From positions 48,415,949 to 48,479,948 of the forward strand of contig OX387182.1 in the NCBI GenBank assembly GCA_947561395.2: a stretch of 64,000 nt of DNA, given 5' to 3'. Below are positions 36,198-50,700 of this stretch, one piece after another. How positions within the stretch are numbered: the stretch's first letter is position 1; each line of letters starts with the position of its first letter. The position numbers and the translations under genes are program-made. This stretch comes from Buxus sempervirens. Lineage: Eukaryota > Streptophyta > Magnoliopsida > Buxales > Buxaceae. Below the pieces are notes generated by a model. The model saw only the letters and a list, made by a program, of their open reading frames with translations, did not search any database and was not told where the DNA came from.

Positions 36198-37029
36198 GGT
36201 ACTTTTAAAGTTAAATATTCTAGAAAAGGAAATTTTGGTATGTAAAAATAATGCACAATTTAGGCAGTTAAAAGTAGTATAGATTTAAATTCTATAACAT
36301 ACAAAACTATTTTGATATTTGAAGAAGCAATTGTAACAAAATAATTACAATTGCTAGTATAATAACTTGTGTTAGTATATTATATTAAAACATCATGATA
36401 CTATATTAATAAAATTACTTTTATTATTATTTTATTTATAATAATATATATTATTAAAAATGTTTATTAATTGTTTTATTAATTATTCGTAAAATAATTA
36501 ATCTATCAATTATATTATTTTTTATATTAATATAACACTTTAACATATATTAATTATTTAAATTACTAATATACTTAATTAATTAAAATAAGTATTTTGA
36601 TAATTATTGGTATATGTTATAGTTGAATTATATACTATTTGATTAATTTTGTTATTATTTTAAGATCTCCTGTACTTTAAGATTTGTTGATAGCCATTAA
36701 CATCCAACGATTCAAAAAAAGTGAGCAACATGAGTTTGCATCCGGAGAAAAGATATACTCACCAAAATATTTCAAATCAACCATACCTTAGGAGTGACAA
36801 CTAAATGACATATGGATTGTGGGGGTACGAACCATGCTATTATTGGAGATCTTCCTTGAGTTATTAGGGGTTGATAACACATTACTATAGATCTTTTTTA
36901 TTTGAATTTAAAGGATTTTTTTAGTAATTTCAATTATCAAAATTCTTTTATATATTTAAATAAGTACTAGAAAATAGTCTAATTAAGTGGGATGTGATTA
37001 TTTATTGCAATTATTAAAATTCTTTTAGG
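35316..37029. repeat. Large AT-rich direct duplication, 1035-bp period
   Basis: Two copies of about 680 bp run from about 35316-35996 and 36352-37029; AAAATAAGTATTTT is at 35550 and 36585. They differ at many sites by eye. About 350 bp between them holds further shorter copies of an AATTCTTTTAG-like motif and an (AAT)n run (36171-36198). The CACTA element is inserted at the left edge of copy 1. No coding content. Confidence 0.85.
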
Positions 37030-37351
37030 TTATGTTTGAAGCCTTGGATTTGGGGAGAAAAGAAAAAAAAGCTAAAAAAGGAAAAGAAAAGAAAAATACT
37101 GATTTTCTTTTCTTTTCTTTTCCTATCAGTCATAACCACAGACCCGATATCACTAGAAGATGCACTTAATGCTTTAGATGACATTGTTTTTAAGCAACAG
37201 GATCAAACTTACATTACCAAAAAAAAAAAAACAGGATCAAACTTACCATACAGATCAACCATAACTATGACAAGATCCAATCCAAAGATGCCAGCCGTGT
37301 AATTCATGAAGATAAATGTCAAAAGCATTTACCAAAGAAAAACGAACTTAC
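37030..37351 (-). other. Start of a MED15A intron
   Basis: Begins on the minus strand with GTAAGTTCG after the exon ending at 37352. It contains a purine-rich tract (37055-37100) and the word GATCAAACTTAC twice (37201 and 37235). No further MED15 exon is visible. Confidence 0.6.
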
Positions 37352-38782
37352 TACTTTAACCAAGCGCTCAAGAGGCTGCTCCGTCAGACTTGACTTTCCA
37401 GTAATGATTGTAGATGCAATACCCTGATTTCCATCTGGACTGGTAAACTCTGCTAGCAAAGGGGAGGCAGATATCCCAGGAGTTCCAAGGGCAAAGGATT
37501 GGGATTGGGGTTGTGTAAGAGTTGTTTGTGTATGCCCAATATTTCCTGGGTTTGAGAGCAAAGAAACACCAGAAGAATGTTTATCAGGATCCACTGGTAA
37601 AAGAGATGGAGCCAGGGGTGTTGAAGGAGAAGGAGCAACAAATGGTGAACTAGCAAATTGCAAAGGAGTGCCAGTTTTTGAAAGTGAAGATAACAAACTC
37701 TGTTGGTCAATCTGTGGGGAAGAGTGCTGAGAAATTTGAGGGGATGCAGCTTGAAGAAGTTGGGGAGAAGAAATAGGAAACGGAGCTCCTGACTTCGTTT
37801 GGTGGTGATAGGTTGAGCGCTGACCTGCTGAGTGGTGCTGCTGAAAAACTCCAGATTTAACACCCATGCCCTGTCTCATTTTCACATCATTGACTTCATT
37901 CATCTGATGTAGCTGTGACATTTGATGTGTCTGCATTTGTGCATATTGCTGCAGCTTCTGTTGTTGGTGAACTTGCTGCTGCTGCTGAAACTGCTGTGGC
38001 AGTTGTGGATGTTGCTGCTGCTGCTGCTGCAGTATCTGCTGCTTCTGTTGATGATACAATTGCTGTTGCAACTGGCGTTGTTGAAATTGTTGTTTTAGCT
38101 GTTGTGTCGGTACTGATTGCTGTTCCCGCTGCTGTTTCAAATGCTGTTGAAGCATATTGGAATTTTGCTGAAGGGGATTAACATGTGCCTGTAATGAATT
38201 TACACCACTTTGTGACAAGGTATTTATGTTTGCTTGTTGGGACATGCTCACCGTATTTTGCGGTATAGAACCAACAGCAGCTTGCGGCAATGAACCAAGT
38301 TGATTTCCTTGTCCTGGATCCAAATTAGAGCCAGGCTGCAACAAAATGATCATGCTATGCTGTGAAGGTCCTAAATGAGTTGACAAAGAAGGTATAGAAC
38401 TATGCTGCAAGCTTGTCACAGATGTTGGCTGAAGCGATGTTACAGAACTCTGTAAGTTCATTTGTTGCATTTGAGGGTTCATTTGGTTGTCATGCTGCTG
38501 CACCTGAGGTATTTGAGATTGTGGTTGCTGTGACTGCTGCATGGAGTGTGGATGAGCACCAGGTGGCGGAAGTTGTGGCTGTAGAGAAAGAGGTTTCTTG
38601 GGCCGATTGGAGTTAAGAACATTAATGATTTGCTTCTCGTAGGAATTCAACTTCTCTTTCAAATTCGGTGATATGTTATTTTTGGACACTTGTAAGAATG
38701 ATATCATGCGTTCAACCATGGTCTTAAACAATTTGAACCTTTCAAAGTGTTCTGATTTTGGTGCTTGTGCAAAGGAATCGTT
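37352..38782 (-). CDS. MED15A: MED15A exon, second glutamine-rich region
   Basis: 1431 bases, exactly 477 codons. It starts [17 protein letters not shown] with a conserved helix ([15 protein letters not shown]), then a Gln-rich region (about 37930-38140), then [13 protein letters not shown] and [18 protein letters not shown], and ends PLERLVKV. The donor AAAGTA/GTAAGT is strong. If not spliced, the frame would stop 11 codons later at 37319. Confidence 0.94.
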
Positions 38783-41700
38783 CTGGCAAAAAAAATAAAA
38801 TAAAATAAAAGAGAAAAATGGGGATGTTAAGAAGATTATAGCATAATGTACAGAAACATATTAGAAACCATTTATACTTCTGCGACAAGTGCAGTTGGAA
38901 TTTAAGTTGGGGTCAGGTAATAAATTACATGGTGAAAAAAGTGTTAGTTTTAGTACCTGCTGGAATTTAGGAGCAATTTTCAGGTACACGTCAGTTAATT
39001 CTGGTAAGTACTTCTCTTTCATGGTACAAATCTGCAAATTCAAATCAGCATAATATTCAATGCTAGACAGGAGGTTAAGTATAGACATCAAAATCAGAGC
39101 AGTCAATTAACGTTTATTGTTGGCTGCAAATTTTTCTAATCGTATTTTGGCACCGGTTTTGCAATTTTTTTTTACCAGAAAAGGAAAATAATTACAATAC
39201 TCAGACAACTAAGGGTTAGTCCAACTGATGCAAATGTATACTAGGACTCCCCACAAACCACAGGGGAAAAGAAAAACACAGCTAAATAAGGCAAGCAGTG
39301 AAAAATTACAACAGAGAAGACTACAGACACACGAAACAACTAAACACACAACAATCCCCCCACAGCAACCAACACAAAAAAAAAAAATAAAAAGAGGAGA
39401 AAAATCCACATCAACCTCTGGAGCAGGGAAAAAATGAAAGGAAGAAAAGAAGAATATAAGAAAAATAGAGAAAACAAAGAATTGATAGGGAACTCTGCTG
39501 TCAAAATCATCCAAGAGTAAAATAGTTTTGAGAATGCAATAGACAACAACTTAGAATTTTCTCACCTTTAAGAAATTACCATTTCCCTTCTAACAGTGAA
39601 CAGAAATTTCATAAAGAAAACCAGTGCAAAATAAATCTCACTTTCTTTCCAAATCACAATAGGCTAAGTACCAAAGAAACTGGGATATCCTACTATTGGA
39701 TCCCACTTGCCCAGAGTGTAATGCTTCCAGAAGTCCAGATTGTATAGCCAAATCAATTCAACATAAGATTCCAAGCTCTTCCAGAGAAAAGGCAATGAAG
39801 TAATAGATGACTTACGGACTATAACGCTTCTTTTTCAAACAATACATCGGTAAGGTGTAAATCAGATTCAGGAAATTAGGTGATCTATCATGACTAACTT
39901 GTCTAGCAAAGCTGTCCAAAGAAAATTAAACCTTAAATGGGCAGCTGTCTTTCACTTGAACCTGGATTTGTAGTCATTTTGGGTTGGCTGAAACAAGAGC
40001 AAAAGAAGGATTTCACTAAGAATATGCCTTTCGCACCCCATTTACACAACCTCTGATCACCCTCTTCTAAAGAGTCTAAGGTAAAAGAATGAGCAAGGAG
40101 AGAAGGAATTCATCATCCACTTACTAAACCAATGAATAAATGTCAAGGGGTTTCAACCATATTCATTTCAGACCTCTCTCTCTCTCTCTCTCACCAATGC
40201 CTCCCATTATGCAGCCACTGTAAATCAATATGCAAAGCCTCATATAGATATGCCCACAGCAAGTGTCATCCAAAACCTAATGGAAGAGCCATCGCAATTA
40301 ATAAAACCAGTGCTTTCTGTGACAACAGAATTTAATGCATTTTGGTGAAATTTCTCCAGTGCATTCTGAAATGTAATCCTGAGAACTCCATTTGGGGTGG
40401 AACCCCAAAAACAAAAATTATTGTAATGACTGAAAAAATCATTTACGCCAGTGAAAAATCAACCAACGGAATCTAATGATTCCGTCAGTTTTGGTCTGTT
40501 TTTGAATAGCAGAATCAGAGTTTTTGGTCATGCCATCTGGAATCGATAGAAAGATCGAGACAGAGAAAGAGAGAGAGGAGAGGGGAAAGTGAAAGAGAAG
40601 GAGAGGGAGAGAGATACTGAGAGAATGTGAGTGAGAGGGAAAGGGAATGAAATTCAGTCGATTGTTACTGGAATCGACAAAGAGAGTAGGATAAAAAGAG
40701 AGAGGGAGAGAGATATAACGAGAGAGGGAGAGGCAGAGAGAGTGAGTGCAAGAGAGAGAGAGAGAGAGAGAGAGAATGGGTAATCGAAAGCCTTGCGCTC
40801 TACATTTCGAGAAAGCCAACTGTCTCTAAGAAGATGAAAGCATAAATATAAATACTAACTTTTAACAAAAATACCATAACTCCTATTACGTTTTTTAATT
40901 AATATTAACCTCCTATTTTTTTTTCGAATAATATTAATCTGCTATTGTTTCTTTGAATGTTACATTTACCTCCCCTATGGAATTTAAAAATTATAGCTCG
41001 TAGGCAAACAAATTTCATTACTTAGCCTCATTAAAAACTTTCCAAATTTCCAACTTTGCTTTTATACAAGTTTTTTTTTTTTTTTCATATTTTACAGTTG
41101 TCTCTTCCTTCAAATTTGAGATTTAAAAATTTTAAAAATAATATAGTTATTATATCTTGATAAAAAAAATTCTCAATGCTATAATAAAATATAAAGGAAT
41201 TCCGATTTTTATTTTTTAAAATTTTTCCAAATGCTGGAACAAAAAATTAAACACAAGCGGCATGCCAATAGAATTCTTGCGAAATAGAACGTAGGGCCCT
41301 AAGTGAAATAGAATAAAAAACGGCACGACGAACCTTGAGTAAAAGAGATACTTTTTAGAAATCGTATATCTTGGAAATGGCTTTCCAAATGAAAGACCTG
41401 TAGAAGCAACATAATAACTGTGGGAAAACGGCTTGTGGGGTCGGTTCAGGTCAATGGAATTGCCACCATCAATGGTGCAATTTGGGTGTGGATGGACACC
41501 ATAATTAATTAAGAATTTGAAATTTGGTCTAACCAGATTTTGGGTTACAAGGTTCAATTAAGTGGTTGGGAAGGTGTTAGGCACCCAACCACCCCTGGTT
41601 CATTGAACCAATTACCTTATCAGAATTTCACCCTAAAAAATTATTTACTTACAATTTCCTAAAATTCAAAGAAAAATCCTAATATATAAAAATCCAAAAA

Positions 41701-44700
41701 AGGGAAAGTTTCTAGTTTGCTAAAATATATACAAGGGGAATGCTTCTAAAATCCTAATCTTTATAGATTAAAAAAGCTTTTAAGTTTAATAAAAAGGGAA
41801 AGTTTCTAAGTTTGCAAAATTTTATACACTTGTATTATTTATAAAAATCCTAATATTTACAAATTTCTAAAAATTTTAAAGATGCCTATCAAACTGAAAT
41901 TTATTATTCCCAAAGCATCTAAAAATTTCTTTTTTTTTTCTTTTTCTTATTTAATAAAATTATTTATTAACAAATTTAAAAAAAAAAATCATAATATTTA
42001 CAAGTCCTAAAGAAGGGAAATTTCCTAATTTAACTAGAATTTGTACAAATAGACTATTTCTAAAATCCTAAGATGACAAGATTTACAAAATTCTAATATT
42101 TACAAAAAGGAAATTTCTAATTCTAAAATTCATACAAAGGAAATATTTCTAAAATAAAAAAATTTCAAGATTAACATAATTCTAATATTTACGCCAGGGA
42201 ATTTCTAATTTTGCTAATATTTGTACTAAATTATTTCCAAAATAAAACGTAAGTTTCCAAAATCCTAAAAATTCCAAGATTGACAAAATCCTAATATATA
42301 CAAATCCTAAAAAGAATAAAGTTTCTAACTTTTCTATAATTTGTACAAATAGAATATTTCTAAAATCCAAAAATGGCAAGTATCCTAAAAAATATGGAAT
42401 TTCACAATTATAAAATTATCATTCTTAAAATTTCTAAAAGAAAATCCAAGCTTTAGGGAATTTAGAAAATATATTAACAAAATAATAAAAAAGAATATAA
42501 CGATTACAACCTAAATATGTACATATACAATATATATATATATATAAATAAATCTGAAAATAAAAATAAATGTGGGATTTTTGGGTTTATCAAATAAAAT
42601 GATGCTTTAATATGATATAGATCCAATCCCTTTATAAAAATATGAAATATGACTACTCATGAAATTCATATTTAAAGGTAAAAAGAAGTAATTAAAATCA
42701 TTCAATAACCATTCCCGTTTTACTTAATTTTGTTAAAAGCACAATCTTTGCTTTTTGTTTAAACTATTAATTGCTGTAAAAGTTAAATCCTTACAAATGG
42801 TATTAAACTTCCAGTACAAATATTAACAGTAGGTTAATTACCAGAAAATATTATATACATTAAATCACAAAGAACCCATAAAAACTATATACTTGAAATC
42901 ATTTAAATAGGCAGATTTTACAGGATCATGAATTTCAATCTAATTAATACACAGTCCCAACGAGCTATGTACATAAGAATTAAAGAACTATGTTTAGTTG
43001 TAGAGGCACATCTCACAGAAATTATCCACTGATGCTCAACCAGAAAATTATCAGAAAACAGCAACAAATTTGTATTTGACAGAATCAATACATTGATTTA
43101 AACATTGAAGACTCTTAACAAGTTTTGGAAATTTACAAGCTATAAGAATTCTGAAGCATAACTCATGTAACATTCCAAGCAATCAGTACAAACATTCTCA
43201 TCTAAAAGAGCATGTAACTGCTGTAAAAAAATCATTATCAGATTCAGGACGGATTTGGGAATTAGTACTGACTTACCTGAGTTTTGAACAGAGGATGAAT
43301 AGTGGAAACAGAGACAATCAGATTGCTTATTGCCTCTGAACAAACAGAGAGAATCCGACAGAGATGTGCGACAACCTTAGATCTCTTCTATGACAGAGAG
43401 AGACAACGAGAGGGGAAGCTTCTGCGGTGAGAGAGTTGCCGTGACAGAGAGGAATTGCTGTAGAGAAGTGTCTGCGACAGAGGGAAAGCTTGTGAGCGTG
43501 AGGGTGAGAGAAGTTTGCAAGAGGGAGAGAGGTGCGACAGACAGAGATAGAAAGAGATGTTCGTGGGACTCAGAGGGGCTCTAACAGAAGAAGCTTGATG
43601 GGTTTTTTTTCCAGCCAAAGAGATTGATTCTTCACGAATGAAAGCTTGCATTTTGTAATGGCTGGTTGCCATTTTCGGAAGAGAGAAAATTGAGAGAGCT
43701 TCGTTTGAGGGAAAGGAAGTATCTTTGGAAGCTTCTAGACCTAATAGGAGGAAGAAAGAGGAGAGGGAGGCTTTAGGATTTGAAACAAATCTGGTTTGAT
43801 CGACTGTTGCAACAGTCGATCGTGAGTTTCTAAAATTGAAAACGGTTTCAATAATTCAGGAAACTCTCTAGTTTCTCTTTCAATCTCCTTCTAATATCAT
43901 GGGATTTACTTTAGAATGATCCTCTTTGATTTTGGTTGCCAAAATGGCAACCCACAATTAAAACAAAGAGAAAAATCTTCGTTGAAGATTAGAGGCAGAT
44001 TTTTGCAAATTTAAAAAACTTTATTCCATTTCTGATATTTTGAAAACTTTAGGGTAAAAAGTTAATTTCGAAAATATCACTTTTCCCCTATTTTCCAAAT
44101 TTTATTTCAAAAACCCCTTTTTCTGTTTTGGTAATTAAGCCACCCAAAATTGGGGTTCTGACAATAACAATATAGATACAACAGAAGCATAAAAATAAGC
44201 AAGTACAAATGCAACTTATGAAAATGATCTTAAATAAAATTACGTAAGGTCTAGGATGCATGGAATCCTAATGCACTCCTACATAACAAACATAACAAAA
44301 TACACAAACTTATGTACTATCAAGTATGCAATGTTTGTGGTGAATAGCATGTGCAACATAAGGATATTCAACTTCTACCCTTGTTATGAACCTTAAGAGT
44401 TACAAATCATAAGACCATTCCCTTCCCCCTTTCTTATCATTTGCTATGTATATATTGTAAAACTGTATTAGATATCTCCGGCTAGCACACATTCCCATGA
44501 TATGGTACTCCCCCACTAGTAATACGAACTCCTTTTATAGTATCGTGTACATCATAGTTGTACAGGCTTTCAACTGATAGGAGAACTATTTCGAGCCACT
44601 TGTTTTAAAAAGGGGAATACACCTGCAAACGTAAAAACATCCCTATGATCAAGGTTGGAAATTTCGGATTTTGCTAAGGATGCCCACTGAAATTTTGTAG

Positions 44701-47700
44701 GCATGCTGAGAAATGTAGGGAAAATAAGTACCCCCTAATTTCTCCATCCTGGAGAAATTTCGCTAGATTTTGTCAGCACGCCTCTAAATTTCCATAAAAC
44801 AGGGAGGGTCAGTACCCTCCTATTTCGTGCAACCAGATCCAAAAACAAAATTTCGCTAGCATGCCAATGAAATTGTAAACCAAGCCTGTGACAGTACGGC
44901 TATAAAACAATAACACGATCTCATCTATATATGCTTGACTGAGGTTTCAAGTCTAGGTTCACAAGTAATCTGCTTATCGCAAGCTAGGTCTTGGAAACCA
45001 CGGAATGTCCTTACTACGACATGTAGGGATAACAATGAAGGCTATTGCTGACTACTAGGATTGGAATCTCATACCACACCAATTCATAATAGTGTCAAAT
45101 ATGATATTCGAATGAATGAAATACCATTAATGCACATATAAGTACCCAATTCTAGTTCACACAGTTTTTATCAACAACCATACACAAGTATTTCAAAAAA
45201 TGATACAAATCAATTCACCAATTAATAATAGCATTGTAAGGTCACTAACATGATTATACACATGTATTAAAGCAATAATAACAATAAAATTGCACATAAA
45301 TTGAAAATATGCAGAAACATCAAATTTTGGGTTTTTGCAATTAATCTACAAAATTCACGATTAATCATCGACTTCATGTTTAGATCTGCAATTAATCGTC
45401 CATAGGTGATTAAGAAACCAAAAATCCCATCGTACAAATCTTTGTTAGGATTAACTCCAATGATAAATCAACACTTCGCAATTAGCCCTCACAATTAATC
45501 CGTGAAATTGGTGATTAATCCTGGCTTCAAAAAGATTTCCTCAACTTGATTTTTCTTCAACTTTCAGGATTCATAACACAATGATCCTAATCTAACTTTA
45601 CTCCATCATTATAAGAACTTAATCACACAATATTATGCATAAAAACAAAACAAAATCACCAACACAATCAAGACATTAAAACATAGAATTAATTTTACTG
45701 AATTTCACCATACATATATAGCATGTCTTCATCACCTTTTCTCATCTTCTACACATATAGCATCTCTACACATCCCAACATAATAATCCATGAATACATC
45801 TAATGGTGAGATTTATAAATAAAATAAAAATGATGTCAGAATGAGGCAAATGCAATGGTGCTCAATATAGTAAACGAAAAAAGTATACTAATAAAAGGAA
45901 AAAAATTAGAACTAACCTCCTGATAGATCTCCTCTTGCCAATCTACATTGGCATGTCTTGTCTGAGATATTGAATCCAATGATGCTACAAAGTAATCAAT
46001 GGAAAATTATTAGCTAAGAAACATTCTTTTTTTTTTTTCAAAAATTGTATAGAAACTATGCACAATACGAATAGTTCATCAAGAGAAAATTTCTTGGAAT
46101 GCTCAGCCATGTCCTATCTGAAGCATCGAACCTAATGATGCAGAAAAGGGATAAATTTCTCAGATAAATTATTCAATGGAAAACTATCTTCGCCAGAGAA
46201 CACCTATCATCCATGTTAGAGTTCATTAAATGCATAAAACAAATGGTTCATTTAAAATCCTTCCCAGGTGACATCTGTCAATGCACATGCTGAGAGTTCA
46301 TTCTGTGTCATTTGCAGCCAACAAGGATATTATGCCACAGCTGTTATATTCTAAGATCAACATGAAATAGAGAATAAAATTGATGATGGGATCTTCTCCA
46401 TCTTCTCTTCATTTCTTTTTCTTAGTTTTGGATCATCCCTCCTCTCTCCATCTTTCCTCTTCTTAGGTTCTCCTCTTAATGCTTACTTATATTTGCTTAT
46501 ATTAATGTTTTTTTTTCTGATAAGTGATGAAATTTAATTGAAAAAGAGAAAGATACAAAGATAAAAACAGGAAATGGTGCCAAAAGCATGGGCACCACTG
46601 AAAAAAAGACCACTAGATTTGCATACAAACACCAATGTCCCCAAATGCTAGAGAATGACTCCTAGCCCCAGCCTCTGCTAGACTATCCACTATATCATTA
46701 GCAGCACTTAGGACATGTTTGAATGAAACATGCAAACCTCGCACCAAGGATCTAGCTAATCTAATTAGCTCCAAGTATCTCCAAGGTCCCAAGTCATCAC
46801 TATTCGTCCATCTCACTATATTATCACAGGTTTATGCCTTGCTTATACTAATGTAGCTAGCTATAAAAAGCCAAGATCCTGTAAAAAAATAATTCCTTTT
46901 GAGAAAAGGGTGGAATTTTGTCTCTTGCTGGTAGTAGGAGCAGGAGTAGGATCAAGAGCAGGAAGGGTAGGCATCAGAATAGGATAAAATTCCAGGCACA
47001 ACATAAGCCACTTCAGTCGCAAGGAAGCCAGATGGCATTAGGAATCACCAAAGGCACATCTTACTTCTTTACTTTCATCCTTATTGCTCCTAATCTACCA
47101 CCATATTTTCAAGGTTTGACAATGTTGTTAGTCAAGACTGTTAAAATGCCTAGACAAAGCTAGGTCATGGACCAGGCTCTAGCCTCTGCTATTACGACAT
47201 ACTTCACAGCAAGTTGAACAAAGTATGGAATGTTTCCTCAAAAAATGAGCAACATGAAATGTTTTCTACCAACATAGCCTCATGCGATCATAAAAGACAC
47301 GTTAAATGTGAAGAACTTAAATTAGGCGAATTATAATTAAGAATCTGGATAATTAATGAGAAAAACATAATAAAAATATCATGAATAAACTATGTGGCAA
47401 CGAACAAGCAAGCTTCATGCATGCCTTTATGAGAATGCAAGAAATTTTAGTTGGATAGCCGGATTAAGTTGGAAAATCAGTTGGGAAAGTGATATGCCAG
47501 AAAGTGGTATTCCAAAAAGTGAAAGTTAACTTTCCTGAACGCTCTTTGGATGTACTCAGAAAGTTTATGAATTTTGATGGAAAATCCTAGTTGTGTTGTT
47601 TGGTTAATCAGAATGAATGGGAAAAGGTTTACATTTACCAGTTTTATCCTTACATTTTACCATATAAAATTGAAAAAAAAAATCACATAACACTAACCTC

Positions 47701-50700
47701 GTATATGAATAATTATGAATAACCCCTAATCTTTTTAACATATATGATAGAACATATATAATATATTTTAAAAGGGGTTTACTAACCCCTTTATATGTAA
47801 TTTCTTATTATTATTATTTTTTTACTTTGTTTTTAATATAGGAGACCACCATCTCCTTTCTTTTTAGTACTTGTTTTTTCTTAATAGAGGAAGAGGATTT
47901 TCTTTTTTTCACCAATGAGAGGATAAGATAGAAGGGGGACAAGATCCCCATTATTTTTCTTCTTTCAACAAGATATGTCGATGACACTATGGCTAGCCTT
48001 CACAATTGTATTCCCCTAGCCATCACTGGCGAACATCAACATGGTCTTTTGTCTCTCCACCTCAACATTTTCAAAATATGCTCCTGCCTTTATGTAAATC
48101 ACGAACTTGTTCATCTGGTACTTCGATGCTTGTTGCAGTCGAAGGTGAGCTTTTGGGGGACAAATTGGAGAGGTCGGTATGAAGCTCCACAACAGTGACA
48201 TCGAAGAGTTCGAGACATTTGTTTAGAGTGTGCTTGGAAATCGGATCAAGCTTTCTAAATTTCTTCTGCCTGTGCAGTTGGTGTTGGGTTTAAAGGAAGG
48301 ACGAAGGGGTAGACGAAGAAGATAAGTCGATGGCTTTTCCAGCAAAACCAGAACATTTTGGTCGGAAAACAAAATCAGGCAAATTTAGCATAAAAAGTCG
48401 TTTGATTGATTATCTTTTTTGTGGGTCCCACATTTTCCAGCTAGCCAAATGCTATGTTTTTGCCGGAAGGTGGGCGTTTTTTGCAAAATCCGGAGAAATC
48501 CGGCTATCCAAATGCAGCCATAGGGAAACAGATGACCTTGAAAGTTTGCATGACAACAAAGGATGAAAAATAATTTTTTTTTTAAAAACTAGGATTATGA
48601 TACAGTTTCATTTGGAATCAAAGCAGATGAGGCCAAATGGTTCCTGGGGTGGTATGAATGTTTTATGAAATGGTAAAAGAGCATGCACGAAGTTCTTCCA
48701 CTCCATTCGTTTTAATGCAGCTTATTATTTCAAGTTCATGATTTTGCTCACAAATGTAGGGCCATGTGTTGGAACTACCATTTTATAAAAAGAAGTATCC
48801 CAAGAATGGGATGAGGAAGCTAGAAGATTATATTAGCATTCCTCATCTACAATATAGTGTCAACATGTAGAGTTATTATTATATGCAACAGATGGACATC
48901 TCAAATTAAGAGAACTATCACTCATTACATGGCATACTGTGACAATATTATGGAATTTTTTAAGTGGATGGACATAACAAGGCAAGAGAGGACCAATGAG
49001 TAATTGATGACGCTTGAGGACTAAAGGGTACCTAACTTAAAACAAAGAGGAGTATTAAAAGTCTGCATGCCAAGGAAGCAAGAAAGCATAACACAAAAAT
49101 GAGTGACAACATTCAACGACACCATAATCATCACAATGAACGACAACATTCAATACCATGATCATTGTGGGTCTTCTATTACTCTAAAGTGCAACCCATA
49201 TTCGAAATTAGCATGCAAGATTAGCCTCCTATTTATGATCTACCAAGATGAGGCACAAAGGGAGTTGAAGCATCTAACTCTAAGGATTTTGACCTATTTA
49301 TGTATCTTTTAATGTATTCCAAATAGAAAAGGACATAGGAATAATGATATGGGAAGAAAAAATAAAAATAAATATAAAAAAAGCACAAGGTTTTTTCTGT
49401 TCAATGCCATTCCACCCGATGGAAAATACCTTGTATTTTTAGAGCATGGTTGGTACTATAGTATAGGCAAGGTAGGTATCAAGCTCCACTGTCCCATGAA
49501 ATGAGTGACGAGTTATTAAAGAAAGTGGAGAACTTGAAGGCCCAAATCTATTGAGAGAAAACAAACATTATGGCTAGCTCAGAAGACTATACTAAGATAA
49601 GAATGAATATCCAAGCACTATAGGAAGAATTCTTCACAGAAACTTTGATCCATTATGACGTCATTGATACTTTGATACATCACTACAAGTAAGAAGAGAT
49701 TGATATCCCAAATTCTTTTTGTAGAATGAAATCAAAATCAAAATCAGTATATTGAGGCTGTTTTATGTATATCCAAGGATATCTTGGTCTCTTTGAGCAT
49801 AAAATATACATAAATTATAAGAAGCTTGCTTGCTTTCACTATCAATCTCTATACATATCTCTCTCACTCTCTCACCCCACACACATGCAAAGATTTGATA
49901 GGAACATGGTATCAAAGCACCAATCCTGTGAATAGTTTCTTTGTTGCTCAAATCTCTTCTATAGACTTTCAAATTTCCTTCTCTTTTGGTTCAATATAAG
50001 GGTTTTCCAAGGGCTTTGATCAACTAATTACTCCTTCCTTTTTAGTAGTGCACTGAAACAACCAAAAATGTCTTCGGAATAAATTACACGGCACTGTAAA
50101 GGACTTCACTACTATTGATCACAAATAAGGAAAAGAAGTTTGGTGCGAAAGTCATGATGTATAGAATCATTTGACATTTGGTGTTAGTGGTCGAGGATTA
50201 TCCTCTTTAATGATATCAAACATAATCATTTTATGAGTTGGCTTCATAGAAATTGCATTTGGAGTGGTTAAGGCTACTTTTGTCGTAATGTAAAAAAGAC
50301 GCAGAAAACTACGTTCATTGGAAAATTCATTCTGAAAATGTTTGTTTTAACATAAAACTATATCTAAAAGTATTTTCATTTTCTAATAACGAGACTATTT
50401 TCTAGAAAGTAACATACCATAAAATAATTTTGAGCATCTTTTTCTAGAAAATATACATCAAACAAGACAACATCAATGCAGTTTTCTTCTTCTTCTTCTT
50501 CTTCTCTGTCTTTTTTTTTCTTTTTTGACTTAACAAAGTTATCACCAGCTTATGTAACCATCACCCTTACCTTTCATGTTCCCATCACTGTTAACACCAC
50601 TTATGGTAGTCACATACCAACCAATCCCTAAAATAACAAGACCACCACCATTGTTTTAGCCAATATCATCGCTTCTAAAGTAGCAGAATCACCACTGCCA

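Noticed and set aside
37915..38181. Ala/Val-rich ORF opposite the MED15A exon
   Set aside because: Mirror of glutamine codons read on the other strand; the same applies to 54131-54451 and 54461-54859.
40439..40819. Minus-strand ORF of 126 codons
   Set aside because: Made of GAGA-rich repeats read as Ser-Leu; no conserved motif.
43388..43672. Minus-strand ORF with Ser-rich product
   Set aside because: Lies inside the solo LTR at 41419-44163 and is low complexity.
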